Assembly: GCA_020850535.1 (NCBI GenBank)
Contig: JADZEM010000114.1
Span: 1-37,740 of the forward strand
DNA length: 37,740 nucleotides
Reading direction: 5' to 3'
Origin: Chloroflexota bacterium
GTDB lineage: Bacteria > Chloroflexota > UBA6077 > JACCZL01
Shown: piece by piece, positions 1-8,524 of the stretch
Position numbering within the stretch: the first letter of the stretch is position 1
Layout of the letters: each line of letters opens with the position of its first letter
Notes under the pieces: generated by a model
Told to the model about the DNA's origin: nothing
What the model saw: the letters and a program-made list of their open reading frames with translations, nothing else
The model's database searches: none
Program-made: the position numbers and the translations under genes

Positions 1-289
1 AACCCCCGACCGCCCGTTCCATGATGCTTCGGGTACACCAACGAACATGCGATCGCCCTGATGCTGCTACCAGTGCAATCGTATGTTGAGCGCGTCGTGC
101 CGCCTCGTCGGGGCTTGAAAGCCCCGCCTACCATCCTGCAGTCGCTGCGCGACGCGCCAGTCGCACCAGTGCCGGCCGTTCCCGACGGCCGTCGCGCAGC
201 GACGGCATGACGGTAGGCGGGGACTTCAGTCCCCGACCGCTCGTCTAGTCGCGCTTCGGGAACACGGACGAACATGCAATCGCCCTGCA
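1..289. repeat. Intergenic inverted repeat flanked by direct repeats
   Basis: Arms at 107-153 and 191-237 are inverted copies of about 47 bp with roughly seven mismatches. Each arm starts with its own perfect hairpin: GGGGCTT-GA-AAGCCCC in the left arm and GGGGACT-TC-AGTCCCC in the right. The segments 4-60 and 233-289 are degenerate direct repeats, both containing CGAACATGC(G/A)ATCGCCCTG. The window therefore seems to open inside one copy of a REP/MITE-like element and to contain the next copy. No gene is visible in 1-329. Confidence 0.75.
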
Positions 290-329
290 CCGCGGGCCTG
301 CTTTCGTGTCACCAGGACCGAGACAGCGC

Positions 330-1514
330 TCACGGGCGGCTGGGCAGGTTCCGGAGGATCTGCTCCAGCCGGCAGCGTGCTCCGCCGTATCCGTCGGGCG
401 CGCCCGGGTAGCAGGAGCCGGAGCCGTCGCGGCCCGGGCCGTACGAGGTCAGGCCGCGACGGTTATCGTGGCGGAAGATCGGCGTGTTCGGGCTTTCGGC
501 GGACCACGCGCCAACCCCCACGACCTGATCGTAGGACAGCACCATCCGCAGCTGGTTGATCTCCTGCTCGATGCGGGCGCTCTCGTTGTCAGCCGTGTAG
601 GAGCCGGGCAACTCGCGGGACGTCCCCAGCTCCTCGACCACCACCGGCAGCTTGCGCCCATTCTCGCACGGGTAGTTGACGACGTAGTTCAGGTCGCGGT
701 CAATCGGCATGTCGCCGGGGTGGTAGGCGTCCACCCAGTCGTAGGTGTGGAGCGTGTAGGCGTCAATCGGCCCCTCGCAGTAGAGGCGGCGGGCCAGCGA
801 GTACTCCCAGGCCGGCGTCAGGTGGTGGCTGCCCATCGTGCCGGGCCAGATCGGCGTCGTCGGGTCGATGGCCCGGATCTCACGGCGCATCTGCTCGAAG
901 AAGGTCAGCACGAGGGGCGGATCGTCCTGGGTGTTCAGCTCGTTGCCGTACTCCCAGGCCAGGATCACGTCGCGCGCACCCCGGCTGACAACGGTCGAGA
1001 TCAGCCGACGGCTGAAGTCGAGGTACGGGCCGCGCCAGTTGCCCTGAAAGAAGGGCAGCAGGTGCTGCCAGTAGCCATCCTTCATCCCGACGCTGTTGCG
1101 TGGCTCGCCCGGCACTTCCTCGTGGTTATTGACCAGGGCGACGATCAGCTTCACGTCGTTGGCGCGAAGGGCCGGCGCGACATCCGCGATGCGGTTGCCG
1201 AGCCAGTTGGCATCCTCGGCGCTGTTCTGCGTGCTGTCCGTGGCGAAGATCCGGATCGCCCCTGCGTTCATCCAGGCAGCGTAGCGGATGTTCTCCTGAA
1301 CCGGGTCGATGCTCCGGTGGATGAAGCCGCCGTGCATGTTCAGGATCAGAAAGCGCCCATTGATGAAGCCCTGATAGTCCGCCGAGGTGCCCAGCCGGCT
1401 CGGCGGGACCGGCATGGCCTGGGCCGGCGCTGGCGTGACGCCAGCACACAGCACCGCCAGCGCGATCAGAAAGGGAGCGGTCCAGCGAAGCAGGCGCAAC
1501 GCGCGCACAGTCAC
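330..1514 (-). CDS. Secreted glycoside hydrolase, GH5/cellulase-like (TIM-barrel)
   Basis: The 394-aa protein starts with an export signal: basic n-region, hydrophobic stretch at residues 12-27, and an AQA cleavage site at about 31-33. The rest reads as a (beta/alpha)8 glycoside hydrolase of the GH5/GH-A clan. WEYGNEL (about 187-193) carries the Asn-Glu acid/base pair (Glu192). VVVEELG (291-297) supplies the likely nucleophile (Glu294 or Glu295) at the end of a later strand. HTYDW (about 256-260) fits the conserved His-x-Tyr of the clan. Two-glutamate placement and length suit endo-mannanase/cellulase relatives, but substrate cannot be read from sequence. It is last in a run of minus-strand genes, 276 bp from PucR, so probably transcribed separately. 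The long plus-strand ORF over it is a GC-rich shadow. Confidence 0.8.
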   Translation of the reverse strand: MTVRALRLLRWTAPFLIALAVLCAGVTPAPAQAMPVPPSRLGTSADYQGFINGRFLILNMHGGFIHRSIDPVQENIRYAAWMNAGAIRIFATDSTQNSAEDANWLGNRIADVAPALRANDVKLIVALVNNHEEVPGEPRNSVGMKDGYWQHLLPFFQGNWRGPYLDFSRRLISTVVSRGARDVILAWEYGNELNTQDDPPLVLTFFEQMRREIRAIDPTTPIWPGTMGSHHLTPAWEYSLARRLYCEGPIDAYTLHTYDWVDAYHPGDMPIDRDLNYVVNYPCENGRKLPVVVEELGTSRELPGSYTADNESARIEQEINQLRMVLSYDQVVGVGAWSAESPNTPIFRHDNRRGLTSYGPGRDGSGSCYPGAPDGYGGARCRLEQILRNLPSRP

Positions 1515-1790
1515 TCCTCGTCGTGGGCTGTGGGAGGAGCCGGACGCAGGCGCCGGCCAGCGCCGTCACCCCCAGCAGCGGGGATCCGGACACGTGCGGG
1601 GAAGCTTAAGCGGGATGGCACAGCGAAGCCAAGCCGTGCACGGTCCACAAACGGGGGTTTGTGCAGGGGTAACAACCGACGCCGCCGAATGCAAGGTCGT
1701 GCGGCGTGCGGACGGACTGGACGGCCCGAGCGCCTGACGGGACGGCCGGCGAGACGTGTGGGGCGGCGGGCGAGATTCCCTGACGGCCGC

Positions 1791-3479
1791 TCAGCGGGCC
1801 AGCCGCCGCTCGGCCAGGTTCGCCGGCGGCGCCAGGCTGATCGGGTCCGTGTCCGGCTCGCGGGCCGCCAGCGCGTGGCGCACCCGCAACCCCAGATGCA
1901 GCGCCAGTCTGGTCTCAGGGTCGCTCAGGTGATGGCCGCTGATCTGCTCGATGCGCCGCAGGCGATAGGCGACCGTGTTGCGGTGAAGATGCAGCCGCGA
2001 GGCCGTCTCGGCAAGGCTGTTGTCGGCGGCGAAGAACGCTTCGAGCGTCGGCAGCAGCTCCGACCGGTTCGAGCGGTCGTACTGGTCGATGGCCGCCAGC
2101 GTCTCCTCGTAGAATGCGCCGAGCTCCGGGTGCCCGTCGAGCGCCAGCAGCAGCCGGTGTACTCCCAGGTTCTGGAAGAAGGTCAGCTCGCCGGGCGGGA
2201 ACAGCCGCCGCGCGATGACCAGGGCGCGGTCGGCCTCGCGGTAGCCCTGCGCGATGGCCGTCGGGCCGGTCCCGACCCGCCCGACGCCTGCCGACACAAC
2301 CTTGCCGCTGACCTGGGCCGCCAGCCGGTGGACGCGCGCGGCGATGGCGACAGGCTCATTGCCGTCGACCGGATGCGCCAGCCCGATGGTGTCCCCAAGC
2401 ACGCCGACCGGCGCCGAGACGCCGAGCCGGCTCAACTCGCGGATCAGGCCAGTGACGACGTCATGGCTGCGCGGCAGGGCAGTCGCCGAATCGGAGGCGA
2501 CCCGCAGGGCAATCGGCAGATGCGGCGCCGTCAGGTTGAAGCCGAGCCGCTCCGCACGCTCCAGCAGGGCCGAGTCGGAGGTGAACGCGCCGCTGAGGAG
2601 GTCCGTCACCACGTCACGGCGCAGACGGTCCTCGGCCTGAAGAACCGCCCGCTCACGGGCCAGCACCAGTGCGCAGACCGTCGCGCCCTGGGACGCGCTC
2701 AGCGCGTCCGCCCGATTCAGCGACTCGTGCGGCGCGATCAGCGACAGGAACGCCAGCGCACCGTCGTCGGCGGCGATGGGGGCCACCACCCGCCCGATGC
2801 CGTCCAGTTCCAGGCGGAAGCGCTGGGTTGGCGGGTCGGCGGCCGGCACGCGCCGCCCATCGATCCAGGCGTACAGCCGCGAGCGCGCCCGATCCAGCGC
2901 ATCGACGACCTGGACGCGGTCCGGCAAACTCACGGCAGCGCCACTCAACTGGCGGATGCCTGACGCATCCTCGACAGCCACGGCACGCCGCGTGAGCACG
3001 GCCAGCCGATCCACGATGGCCGGCAGCCCGTGTCCGGCGATCAACAGCTCGGTCAACTGCTGCTGCACCTGCCGGGTCTGCTCGGCCGTCTCGGCCTGGC
3101 GGTCGGCCAGCAGGCGCAACGCCTCGTGCTCGGACTCGCTGAGGGAGGCGTCTTTCGGCAGGGAGAGCAGCGGGAACCCGAGCGCATCCGCCCGAGCGAT
3201 GGCCGACTGATCGATGCCGCCACGGGCCGCGACGGCCGCCACGCCAGCCTGAGCCAGCTGATCGAGTGCGCGAGCCAGCGTCAACCGGTCGTCGAGCGAG
3301 CGGAGTGTGTCGGCGGCGACGAGTACCAGCTCACCACCCTTGAGCCCCACAAGGCCTGGGGGGCGCGGGCGGAGGGTGATCACCCAGCGGACTTCACGGT
3401 CCAACCCGAGTTGACCACCGACGAGTTGCGTGCCCGGCGGAAGCGCGCCGGCCCAGACATCGTGAACAGTGGCGGACAT
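1791..3479 (-). CDS. PucR-family transcriptional regulator
   Basis: The 562-aa protein has the three-part PucR layout. Residues about 8-120 match the purine-catabolism-regulator N-terminal domain (WVITLRPRPPGLVGLKGGEL, then ALGFPLLSLP). The middle looks like the degenerate GGDEF-like/CdaR ligand region. The C-terminus (about 475-540) is an HTH_30 DNA-binding domain with the diagnostic SLAETASRLHLHRNTVAYRL followed by RRIEQISG. Such proteins sense small metabolites (purines, sugar acids, amino acids) and usually control a neighbouring catabolic operon. None is contiguous here, so the target is unknown. It lies 281 bp downstream of the response regulator with no obvious shared transcript. The family call is firm; the ligand is not. 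Confidence 0.9.
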   Translation of the reverse strand: MSATVHDVWAGALPPGTQLVGGQLGLDREVRWVITLRPRPPGLVGLKGGELVLVAADTLRSLDDRLTLARALDQLAQAGVAAVAARGGIDQSAIARADALGFPLLSLPKDASLSESEHEALRLLADRQAETAEQTRQVQQQLTELLIAGHGLPAIVDRLAVLTRRAVAVEDASGIRQLSGAAVSLPDRVQVVDALDRARSRLYAWIDGRRVPAADPPTQRFRLELDGIGRVVAPIAADDGALAFLSLIAPHESLNRADALSASQGATVCALVLARERAVLQAEDRLRRDVVTDLLSGAFTSDSALLERAERLGFNLTAPHLPIALRVASDSATALPRSHDVVTGLIRELSRLGVSAPVGVLGDTIGLAHPVDGNEPVAIAARVHRLAAQVSGKVVSAGVGRVGTGPTAIAQGYREADRALVIARRLFPPGELTFFQNLGVHRLLLALDGHPELGAFYEETLAAIDQYDRSNRSELLPTLEAFFAADNSLAETASRLHLHRNTVAYRLRRIEQISGHHLSDPETRLALHLGLRVRHALAAREPDTDPISLAPPANLAERRLAR

Positions 3480-3760
3480 GGGGCCGCGAAATGCCTCGCT
3501 GAAGGAGTCACCTGGGCTGCGCCCGAGCGCCCGGCCCAGCCGTCTCGGTCAGGATACCGGCTTCCGATGGTGTCAACATTGGACAGCGGGGACAAGAAAG
3601 CCGCAGGAGTGTTGGGCAGATCGCCCAATCGACTCCCGTCGAACAGGGGCCAGGACCGTCTTCCTGGCACAATGCCTGTGGCAGCTTGCACAGATGCCTG
3701 CCAGACCTGCCGCAGCCCACGGTGCGCGCCAGCCCTAGTCGGGCGGGCTGCGCGGGCCGG

Positions 3761-4453
3761 TCAGTCGAGGTGCGGCTCGAAAGCGTACCCGCCGCCGGGC
3801 GCTGTCACGAGGTAGGTGGGCGACGACGGGTCCGGCTCGATCTTGCGGCGCAGCCCGAGAATCACCTGCCGGAGCGCCCCATGTGCGTCCTCGTAGCCGG
3901 GGCCGCGCAGGTGACGGAGCAGCTCCTGCGGCGTGAACACCCGACGCGGGTGCGCCAGCACGAGATCCATCAGCTTGGCCTCGGATGGCGTGAGCCGCGA
4001 TGCTTCGCCTTTGAGCACGCTGCGTCGCGACGAGACGTCGATCTCCAGATGCTGATCGTGATACCGCCCCACAACTGCCGACGGCCCGCGGGAACGTCGC
4101 AACATCGCTTCGGCGCGCGCGGCCAACTGGCGTGGGCTGAACGGCTTGATGACGTAGTCGTCAGCACCAGCCTTGAAGCCCCGGACCACGTCCTCGTCGT
4201 GATGGCGGGCCGTCAGCATGATGATCGGCGCGCGGCTGACCTCGCGGATGCGCGAACAGAGCGAGAAGCCGTCGATGTCCGGCAGCCCGACGTCCAGCAG
4301 GATCAGCGCGGGATCGTCCTCGTCCAACGCACGCAACGCCTGCCGGCCGTCCGACGCAGAGCGCACGGTCATACCGGCCGCGCGGAGGGTCTCGCGCACC
4401 AGCAGGCAGATATGCGGCTCATCATCGACGACCAGAACGAGCGGTGAATCCAT
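3761..4453 (-). CDS. OmpR/PhoB-type response regulator (KdpE-like)
   Basis: The 230-aa protein has an N-terminal receiver domain with the acidic pair Asp10-Asp11, phosphoacceptor Asp54 (LILLDVGLPDIDG), conserved Thr in IIMLTARH and Lys in VIKPFSP. A C-terminal winged-helix domain follows (LTPSEAKLMDLVLAHPRRVF and VDYL-like recognition segment ending GGGYAFEP). It would bind DNA as a phosphorylation-driven dimer. No histidine kinase is visible next to it, so it is an orphan within this window. The KdpE resemblance is in overall sequence only, and no kdp genes are present. ATG start at 4453. Confidence 0.92.
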   Translation of the reverse strand: MDSPLVLVVDDEPHICLLVRETLRAAGMTVRSASDGRQALRALDEDDPALILLDVGLPDIDGFSLCSRIREVSRAPIIMLTARHHDEDVVRGFKAGADDYVIKPFSPRQLAARAEAMLRRSRGPSAVVGRYHDQHLEIDVSSRRSVLKGEASRLTPSEAKLMDLVLAHPRRVFTPQELLRHLRGPGYEDAHGALRQVILGLRRKIEPDPSSPTYLVTAPGGGYAFEPHLD

Positions 4454-4644
4454 GCAAGTCGGAGGCGAACGGCCCCGAACGTGTCACAAAAATGTGCGAG
4501 CGTCTGAACCCAGGCGAGACGCCACGCTCCACGTGGGAGTCTATCACACCCGGACCGCACACTCTCGCGCGAAGAGCCGCCAGCCCGCGACGCTGGCAGC
4601 CACGGCCGCCCCGCTCGTCAATCATCACGGCGGGAGCGCCGCCG

Positions 4645-4714
4645 GCCACGCCCTGCCGGCCACGCCCTGCCAGCCACGCCCTGCCAGCCACGCCCTGCCA
4701 GCCACGCCCTGTCG
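4645..4714. repeat. Five tandem copies of a 14-bp unit
   Basis: The unit GCCACGCCCTGCCA is repeated five times head to tail. Copies 2-4 are identical; the first ends in G and the last ends TGTCG. It looks like a simple VNTR in the spacer upstream of the response regulator. No function is apparent. Confidence 0.85.
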
Positions 4715-4757
4715 TAGCGCCCGGGCGGCTGCTCGGCGCCGGGCCGAACACAAAAGC

Positions 4758-4784
4758 GCCCCCTCGACAGTTGGTCGAGGGGGC
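4758..4784 (-). terminator. Hairpin, probable terminator of the sigma-factor transcript
   Basis: A perfect 11-bp stem (GCCCCCTCGAC / GTCGAGGGGGC) with a 5-nt loop. On the minus strand it is followed within two bases by CTTTTG, a short T-tract. It lies about 230 bp downstream of the sigma-factor stop, so the transcript would carry a long 3' tail. On the plus strand no T-run follows, which argues for minus-strand use. Confidence 0.6.
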
Positions 4785-5015
4785 TGGCGTCAAGCATAGC
4801 GGGGGGACGAGAGCGGGAGAGCTGTTCGATCCTGGCAGGAAAGCTCGTGAGATCAGCGAAAACGAAGCAGCCTGAGTGAGAGCGGGCAGATACTGGTTGC
4901 GAGCGTTGTGGATGCTGCTGCTGGTGGTGGGCGCTGCCAGTTGGTGGAGAGAGCGGGTCTTGCAGGAGCGTCTCAGCGGGTCCGGCGGGAGAGCGATCGA
5001 CGAGAGAGCAGGCGA

Positions 5016-5624
5016 CTAAGCGACAGCCTTGCGGAACGGCGTAACGTTCGTGGGAATCGTCGGGCGGGCAGTCTGGATGGGCTGGGCGGTTGACGGAGAG
5101 AGATACCGGCGGAGGTTTGCGAGTGCGCGGGCCTGCAGCTTCTTGACGGCCTCGTCGGACCGCCCCATGACGGCGGAGGTCTCGGCGACGCTCATGCCCT
5201 GCATGAAGCGCAGCTCAACAGCCTGCCGCTGCTCGGGGGTCAGGCGAGCCATCGCAGGCTCGAGGGAGTGGCGGTCGAGCACGCGGGTGTAGTCCGAGCT
5301 GGGCCGCAGCTCGGGCATCTCCGCGACCTCGTCCAGAGACGACGCAGCGGTCCGGGGAAGGGTGCGGAGGTAGTCGACGAGGTGGTTGTGGGCGATGCGG
5401 TAGAGCCAGGCGGTGAAGGGAAGGCCGCGCTCCACGTACTTGTCGAGCTTCTCGTAGACCTTGACGAAAATGTCCTCGGTCAGATCCTCCACGATGTCGT
5501 CCGAGCCATCGAGGCGGCGGCGCAGGAAGCGGTAGACGAGCGGGGAGTACTGCTCGTAGAGGGACGCGAACGCCTGGTGGTCACCCTGCTTCGCCAGCTC
5601 TACCAGCTCTGCTACTGCCTGCAT
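5016..5624 (-). CDS. Sigma-70 family (ECF-like) RNA polymerase sigma factor
   Basis: About 202 aa. Region 2 runs from [20 protein letters not shown] through [15 protein letters not shown] to [20 protein letters not shown], the typical -10-recognition and core-binding segment. Region 4 is [18 protein letters not shown] followed by [22 protein letters not shown], the -35-binding HTH. Region 3 is absent, as in ECF factors. I chose the ATG at 5624 over 5708 because it is preceded by GGGAT at good spacing, region 2 starts right after it, and the extra 28 residues upstream look non-coding. No anti-sigma gene is adjacent downstream. The C-terminal tail ([14 protein letters not shown]...) is low complexity. 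Confidence 0.88.
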   Translation of the reverse strand: MQAVAELVELAKQGDHQAFASLYEQYSPLVYRFLRRRLDGSDDIVEDLTEDIFVKVYEKLDKYVERGLPFTAWLYRIAHNHLVDYLRTLPRTAASSLDEVAEMPELRPSSDYTRVLDRHSLEPAMARLTPEQRQAVELRFMQGMSVAETSAVMGRSDEAVKKLQARALANLRRYLSPSTAQPIQTARPTIPTNVTPFRKAVA

Positions 5625-6111
5625 CGTCGTGATCCCTTCCGTCCCGTCTCTCGTCACGGCCAGGGGCCGTGTCAGGGGTGCTGGGGTGTCGGTCTGTGTC
5701 CCGACCACAGTGTCGCACGGGATTCGTCAGGCGGGCGTTAGAAAGGCGCAGGTTGACATCAGGTACGCGTCAGGATTCAAACGGCGTCTCAGTGCGCGCA
5801 CCGTAGACCCTGAAGCTCGAACAGCTGTCGCAGTCCCGACACACCCTGACCTCGTCGGGCAGGCCCCGCACGCGGCAGACATGACGACTGACACACGGCC
5901 GGCCAGAACGTGTGATCTCTCCGTAACGCGAAACCCCTTCCAGAACGGATGTTCTTCCCGTACGATCAGCGTGTGCATATGCACGCGGCAGCACGGCGCA
6001 GGCTGCTCTACAGGTGGATGTCGTCAGCGCGATCGAAGTGCGAGCGCTCGCGCGCATGGTCGTCCGTCGGGTGTGTGCCGAGCGGAAACTCCTGTGTGGA
6101 GGGCAAGGGAG
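5625..6111. promoter_or_regulatory. Divergent intergenic region with two palindromes
   Basis: This 487-bp spacer separates the sigma-factor gene from the BNR-repeat gene, so both promoters should lie here. It contains AGAACGGATGTTCT (5942-5955), a perfect GAAC-N4-GTTC palindrome matching the Gram-positive LexA-box pattern, and GTGCATATGCAC (5973-5984), a perfect 12-bp palindrome 18 bp further on. Neither overlaps a promoter I can identify with confidence, so assignment to either gene is open. Confidence 0.45.
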
Positions 6112-7230
6112 ATGACTGGCGTACGGGTACTCGTGGGGACGCGCAAGGGCGCGTTCATCCTGACCGCCGACGGCAAGCGTGACCGCTGGGAGGTCAGCGG
6201 CCCGCACTTTGCGGGCTGGGAGATCTACCACATGAAGGGCTCGCCGGCCGATCCGAATCGGATCTACGCCTCGCAGACCAGCGGCTGGTTCGGCCAGTTG
6301 ATGCAGCGCTCCAGCGATGGCGGCAAGACCTGGGAGCCGGTCGGCAACCAGTTCGCCTACGATGGCACGCCCGGCACCCATCTCTGGTACGACGGCACCC
6401 CGCACCCGTGGGAGTTCGCACGGGTGTGGCACGTCGAGCCGTCGCTGGCGGACCCGGACACCGTCTACGCGGGCGTGGAAGACGCGGCGCTCTTCCGCAC
6501 CACGGACGGCGGGCAGTCGTGGCACGAGATGACGGGTCTCCGTAACCACGAGTCCGGCAAGTACTGGCAGCCGGGCGCCGGTGGCATGGGGCTGCACACC
6601 ATCGTGCTGGACCCACAGACGCCGGGCCGCATGTTTGGCGCGATCTCGGCGGCCGGCGTCTTCCGCTCGGACGACGCCGGCGAGACCTGGCGGCCGACCA
6701 ACAAGGGGCTGAAGTCGCCGTACGAGTTGCCGAACCCCGATGCCGAGGTCGGGCACTGCGTGCACCGGCTGGCGATGCATCCGTCCAGGCCGAACACCCT
6801 GTTCATGCAGAAGCACTGGGACGTGATGCGCTCCGACGACGCCGGCGAAAGCTGGTACGAGATCAGCGGCAACCTGCCGACCGATTTCGGCTTCCCCATC
6901 GACGTGCATGCCCACGAGCCAGAGACCGTCTACGTGGTGCCGATCAAGAGCGACTCGGAGCATTTTCCCCCAGAGGGCAAGCTGCGCGTCTACCGCAGCA
7001 AGAGTGGCGGCAACGAGTGGGAAGCGTTGACGAACGGGCTGCCCCAGGCTGACTGCTACGTCAATGTCCTGCGCGACGCGATGGCCGTGGACAAGATGGA
7101 CGAGTGCGGCGTCTACTTCGGCACGACGGGCGGCCAGGTCTACGCCTCGGCGGACGGCGGCGACAGCTGGGCGCCCATCGTGCGAGACCTGCCGGCCGTG
7201 GTGTCGGTCGAGGTCCAGACGCTGCCATGA
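6112..7230 (+). CDS. BNR/sialidase-like beta-propeller repeat protein
   Basis: About 372 aa. It carries repeated Asp-box (BNR) motifs of the form S-x-D-x-G-x-(T/S)-W: SSDGGKTW (67-74), then [26 protein letters not shown] and SADGGDSW, with a degenerate RSKSGGNEW between the last two. These mark blades of a six- or seven-bladed propeller as in sialidases and Ycf48-like proteins. No signal peptide is visible, so it is probably cytoplasmic, and sialidase catalytic residues cannot be assigned. ATG at 6112 follows GGAGGGCAAGGGAG; the upstream extension of the frame is non-coding. Its stop overlaps the start of the next gene (ATGA), which implies translational coupling with the ThiS/MoaD-like protein. 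Confidence 0.88.
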   Translation: MTGVRVLVGTRKGAFILTADGKRDRWEVSGPHFAGWEIYHMKGSPADPNRIYASQTSGWFGQLMQRSSDGGKTWEPVGNQFAYDGTPGTHLWYDGTPHPWEFARVWHVEPSLADPDTVYAGVEDAALFRTTDGGQSWHEMTGLRNHESGKYWQPGAGGMGLHTIVLDPQTPGRMFGAISAAGVFRSDDAGETWRPTNKGLKSPYELPNPDAEVGHCVHRLAMHPSRPNTLFMQKHWDVMRSDDAGESWYEISGNLPTDFGFPIDVHAHEPETVYVVPIKSDSEHFPPEGKLRVYRSKSGGNEWEALTNGLPQADCYVNVLRDAMAVDKMDECGVYFGTTGGQVYASADGGDSWAPIVRDLPAVVSVEVQTLP

Positions 7231-7523
7231 TCCGGGTCATCATCCCCTTCCACCTGCGGACGCTGGCGAAGGTGGACGGCGAGCTGGCGCTCGACGTGTC
7301 GGGCGAGGTGACCCAGCGCACTGTGCTCGACGCACTCGAAGCCCGCTACCCGATGCTGCAGGGGACGATCCGCGACCGCGCCACCAGGAGGAGGCGAGCG
7401 TTCGTGCGGTTTTTCGCCTGCCAGGAAGACCTCTCGAACGAGTCGCCGGACTCGCCGCTGCCAGCACCGGTGGCGGCCGGTCAGGAGCCGTTCCGGGTGG
7501 TCGGGGCGATGGCCGGCGGCTGA
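7227..7523 (+). CDS. ThiS/MoaD-like ubiquitin-fold protein with C-terminal Gly-Gly
   Basis: 98 aa. [20 protein letters not shown] and the following [15 protein letters not shown] fit the beta-grasp start of ThiS/MoaD sulfur carriers. The protein ends exactly in AMAGG, and the terminal Gly-Gly is the hallmark used for adenylation and thiocarboxylation. An Arg-rich turn (RDRATRRRR) and a conserved-looking [12 protein letters not shown] segment distinguish it from canonical MoaD (about 80 aa). Its ATG lies inside the stop of the BNR gene (ATGA). No MoeB/ThiF, MoaE or ThiG gene is nearby, so the acceptor pathway is unknown. The family is fairly sure; the biochemical role is not. Confidence 0.85.
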   Translation: MIRVIIPFHLRTLAKVDGELALDVSGEVTQRTVLDALEARYPMLQGTIRDRATRRRRAFVRFFACQEDLSNESPDSPLPAPVAAGQEPFRVVGAMAGG

Positions 7524-7623
7524 CCCACCAGCGACAGCCAGCACACCTCGCGAGAGCGCGGCGCGGGACTCAGCACCGCGCTCTCAATCTATCGTCGGCG
7601 AGCACAGCGGCTGTCGCGGTCCT

Positions 7624-7635
7624 GAACGACCGTTC
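7624..7635. promoter_or_regulatory. GAAC-N4-GTTC palindrome upstream of the DUF1579 gene
   Basis: CTGAACGACCGTTCAG is a palindrome with the LexA-type core GAACGACCGTTC, 76 bp upstream of the ATG at 7712. No clear -35/-10 pair was found around it. It may be an operator or a chance match. Confidence 0.35.
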
Positions 7636-7711
7636 AGCCTCAGTGAACGCCTCACCAGCGTCGGGGCGCACCGCCCCGAGTGTCAGCAGATTCGTGAGAG
7701 GGAGCAGCGAG

Positions 7712-8233
7712 ATGGCGATCGATACCGCTGAGACACAGTCCGCGGCGCCTGAGTACGAGATGGAGAAGCCCCAGGCCGAGCACGAGTGGCTCCAGAAGTT
7801 CGTCGGCGAGTGGGAGTCCGTCACCGAGATGTCCTGCGGGCCGACCGGCGAGCCAGTCAAGGCTACCGGCACGATGAGCATCCGCTCCATCGGCGGGTTC
7901 TTCATCCACGGCGAGGCCACCGGAGTGATGCCCGATGGCGACTCGATGATCAGCTTCATGACGCTCGGGTTTGACGCCCAGGCGGGCAAGTACGTCGGGA
8001 CGTGGTTCGGCTCGATGATGACGAAGCTCTGGGTCTACGACGCGACTCGTGAGGGCGAGAAGCTGATCCTGGCGTCTGAGGGTCCGAGCTTCGAGGCGCC
8101 CGGCAAGACGACCATGTACCACGACATCGTGGAGCTGGTGGACGACAACCACCACACGCTGACGGCCCGCTTCCAGGGCCAGGACGGCAACTGGAACGAG
8201 ATGATGAAGACGGACTACTACCGCAAGGCGTAG
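7712..8233 (+). CDS. DUF1579 family protein
   Basis: 173 aa. The HEWLQKFVGEWESVTEM start, the middle segment GFFIHGEATGVM, and KYVGTWFGSMMTKLWVY match the DUF1579 family, whose members are small, probably beta-barrel, cytoplasmic proteins of unknown function. The ATG at 7712 follows AGAGGGAGCAGCGAG; the longer upstream frame crosses the MoaD-like gene and is a shadow. A 188-bp gap separates it from the MoaD-like gene, so a separate promoter is likely, with a GAAC-N4-GTTC palindrome in the gap. Confidence 0.85.
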   Translation: MAIDTAETQSAAPEYEMEKPQAEHEWLQKFVGEWESVTEMSCGPTGEPVKATGTMSIRSIGGFFIHGEATGVMPDGDSMISFMTLGFDAQAGKYVGTWFGSMMTKLWVYDATREGEKLILASEGPSFEAPGKTTMYHDIVELVDDNHHTLTARFQGQDGNWNEMMKTDYYRKA

Positions 8234-8253
8234 TATCCCCGGAAACAGAATGG

Positions 8254-8287
8254 GGCCGCGCTCAGGATGTGACTCCCCAGCGCGGCC
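8254..8287 (+). terminator. Possible terminator after the DUF1579 gene
   Basis: GGCCGCGCT and AGCGCGGCC form a perfect 9-bp stem with a 16-nt loop, 20 bp after the stop. Only a weak T-containing tail (TCTTGCTG) follows, so intrinsic termination is plausible rather than certain. Confidence 0.5.
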
Positions 8288-8350
8288 TCTTGCTGCGTCT
8301 GACAGGCACGCGGCTCGTACACGACCACGATGAAGCTGATCGGGGTATCC

Positions 8351-8466
8351 GTCATCCCGAGCGAAGCGACGAAGGAGCGAAGTCGAGAGATCTTCCCCGG
8401 TGGACCTGGTGTGTGGCCGGAGAAGATCCCTCCGCTCCGCCCGTGCCTCGCTTCGGTCGGGATGAC
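8351..8466. repeat. Imperfect inverted-repeat (MITE-like) element
   Basis: Two arms of about 50 nt (8351-8400 and 8417-8466) are imperfect inverted copies. Both outer ends read GTCATCCCGA(G/C)CGAAGCGA inward, and the inner ends share GATCTTC(C/T)CCGG. The core matches the perfect element at 30610-30783, so this is a diverged member of the same family. The 291-bp gap between the DUF1579 and DapA-like genes holds only this and the hairpin at 8254. Confidence 0.75.
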
Positions 8467-8524
8467 ACGCCTCGTATTCACCATGGCGCAGTAGTAGGCC
8501 TGCGCGCCGAATGCTGAGCGCGAG

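Larger units (their letters stand above)
4454..5015. other. Gene-free spacer with tandem repeat and hairpin
   Basis: No ORF with convincing protein character lies between the response regulator and the sigma-factor stop. The spacer holds five tandem 14-bp units (4645-4714) and a strong hairpin (4758-4784), listed separately. 4800-5015 is G/A-rich and I see nothing recognisable in it. Confidence 0.6.

Noticed and set aside
306-2963. Very long plus-strand ORF (885 aa) opposite the glycoside hydrolase and PucR genes
   Set aside because: Arg/Gly/Ala-rich without family motifs; it is antisense to two genes with clear catalytic and HTH signatures. Typical shadow in GC-rich DNA.
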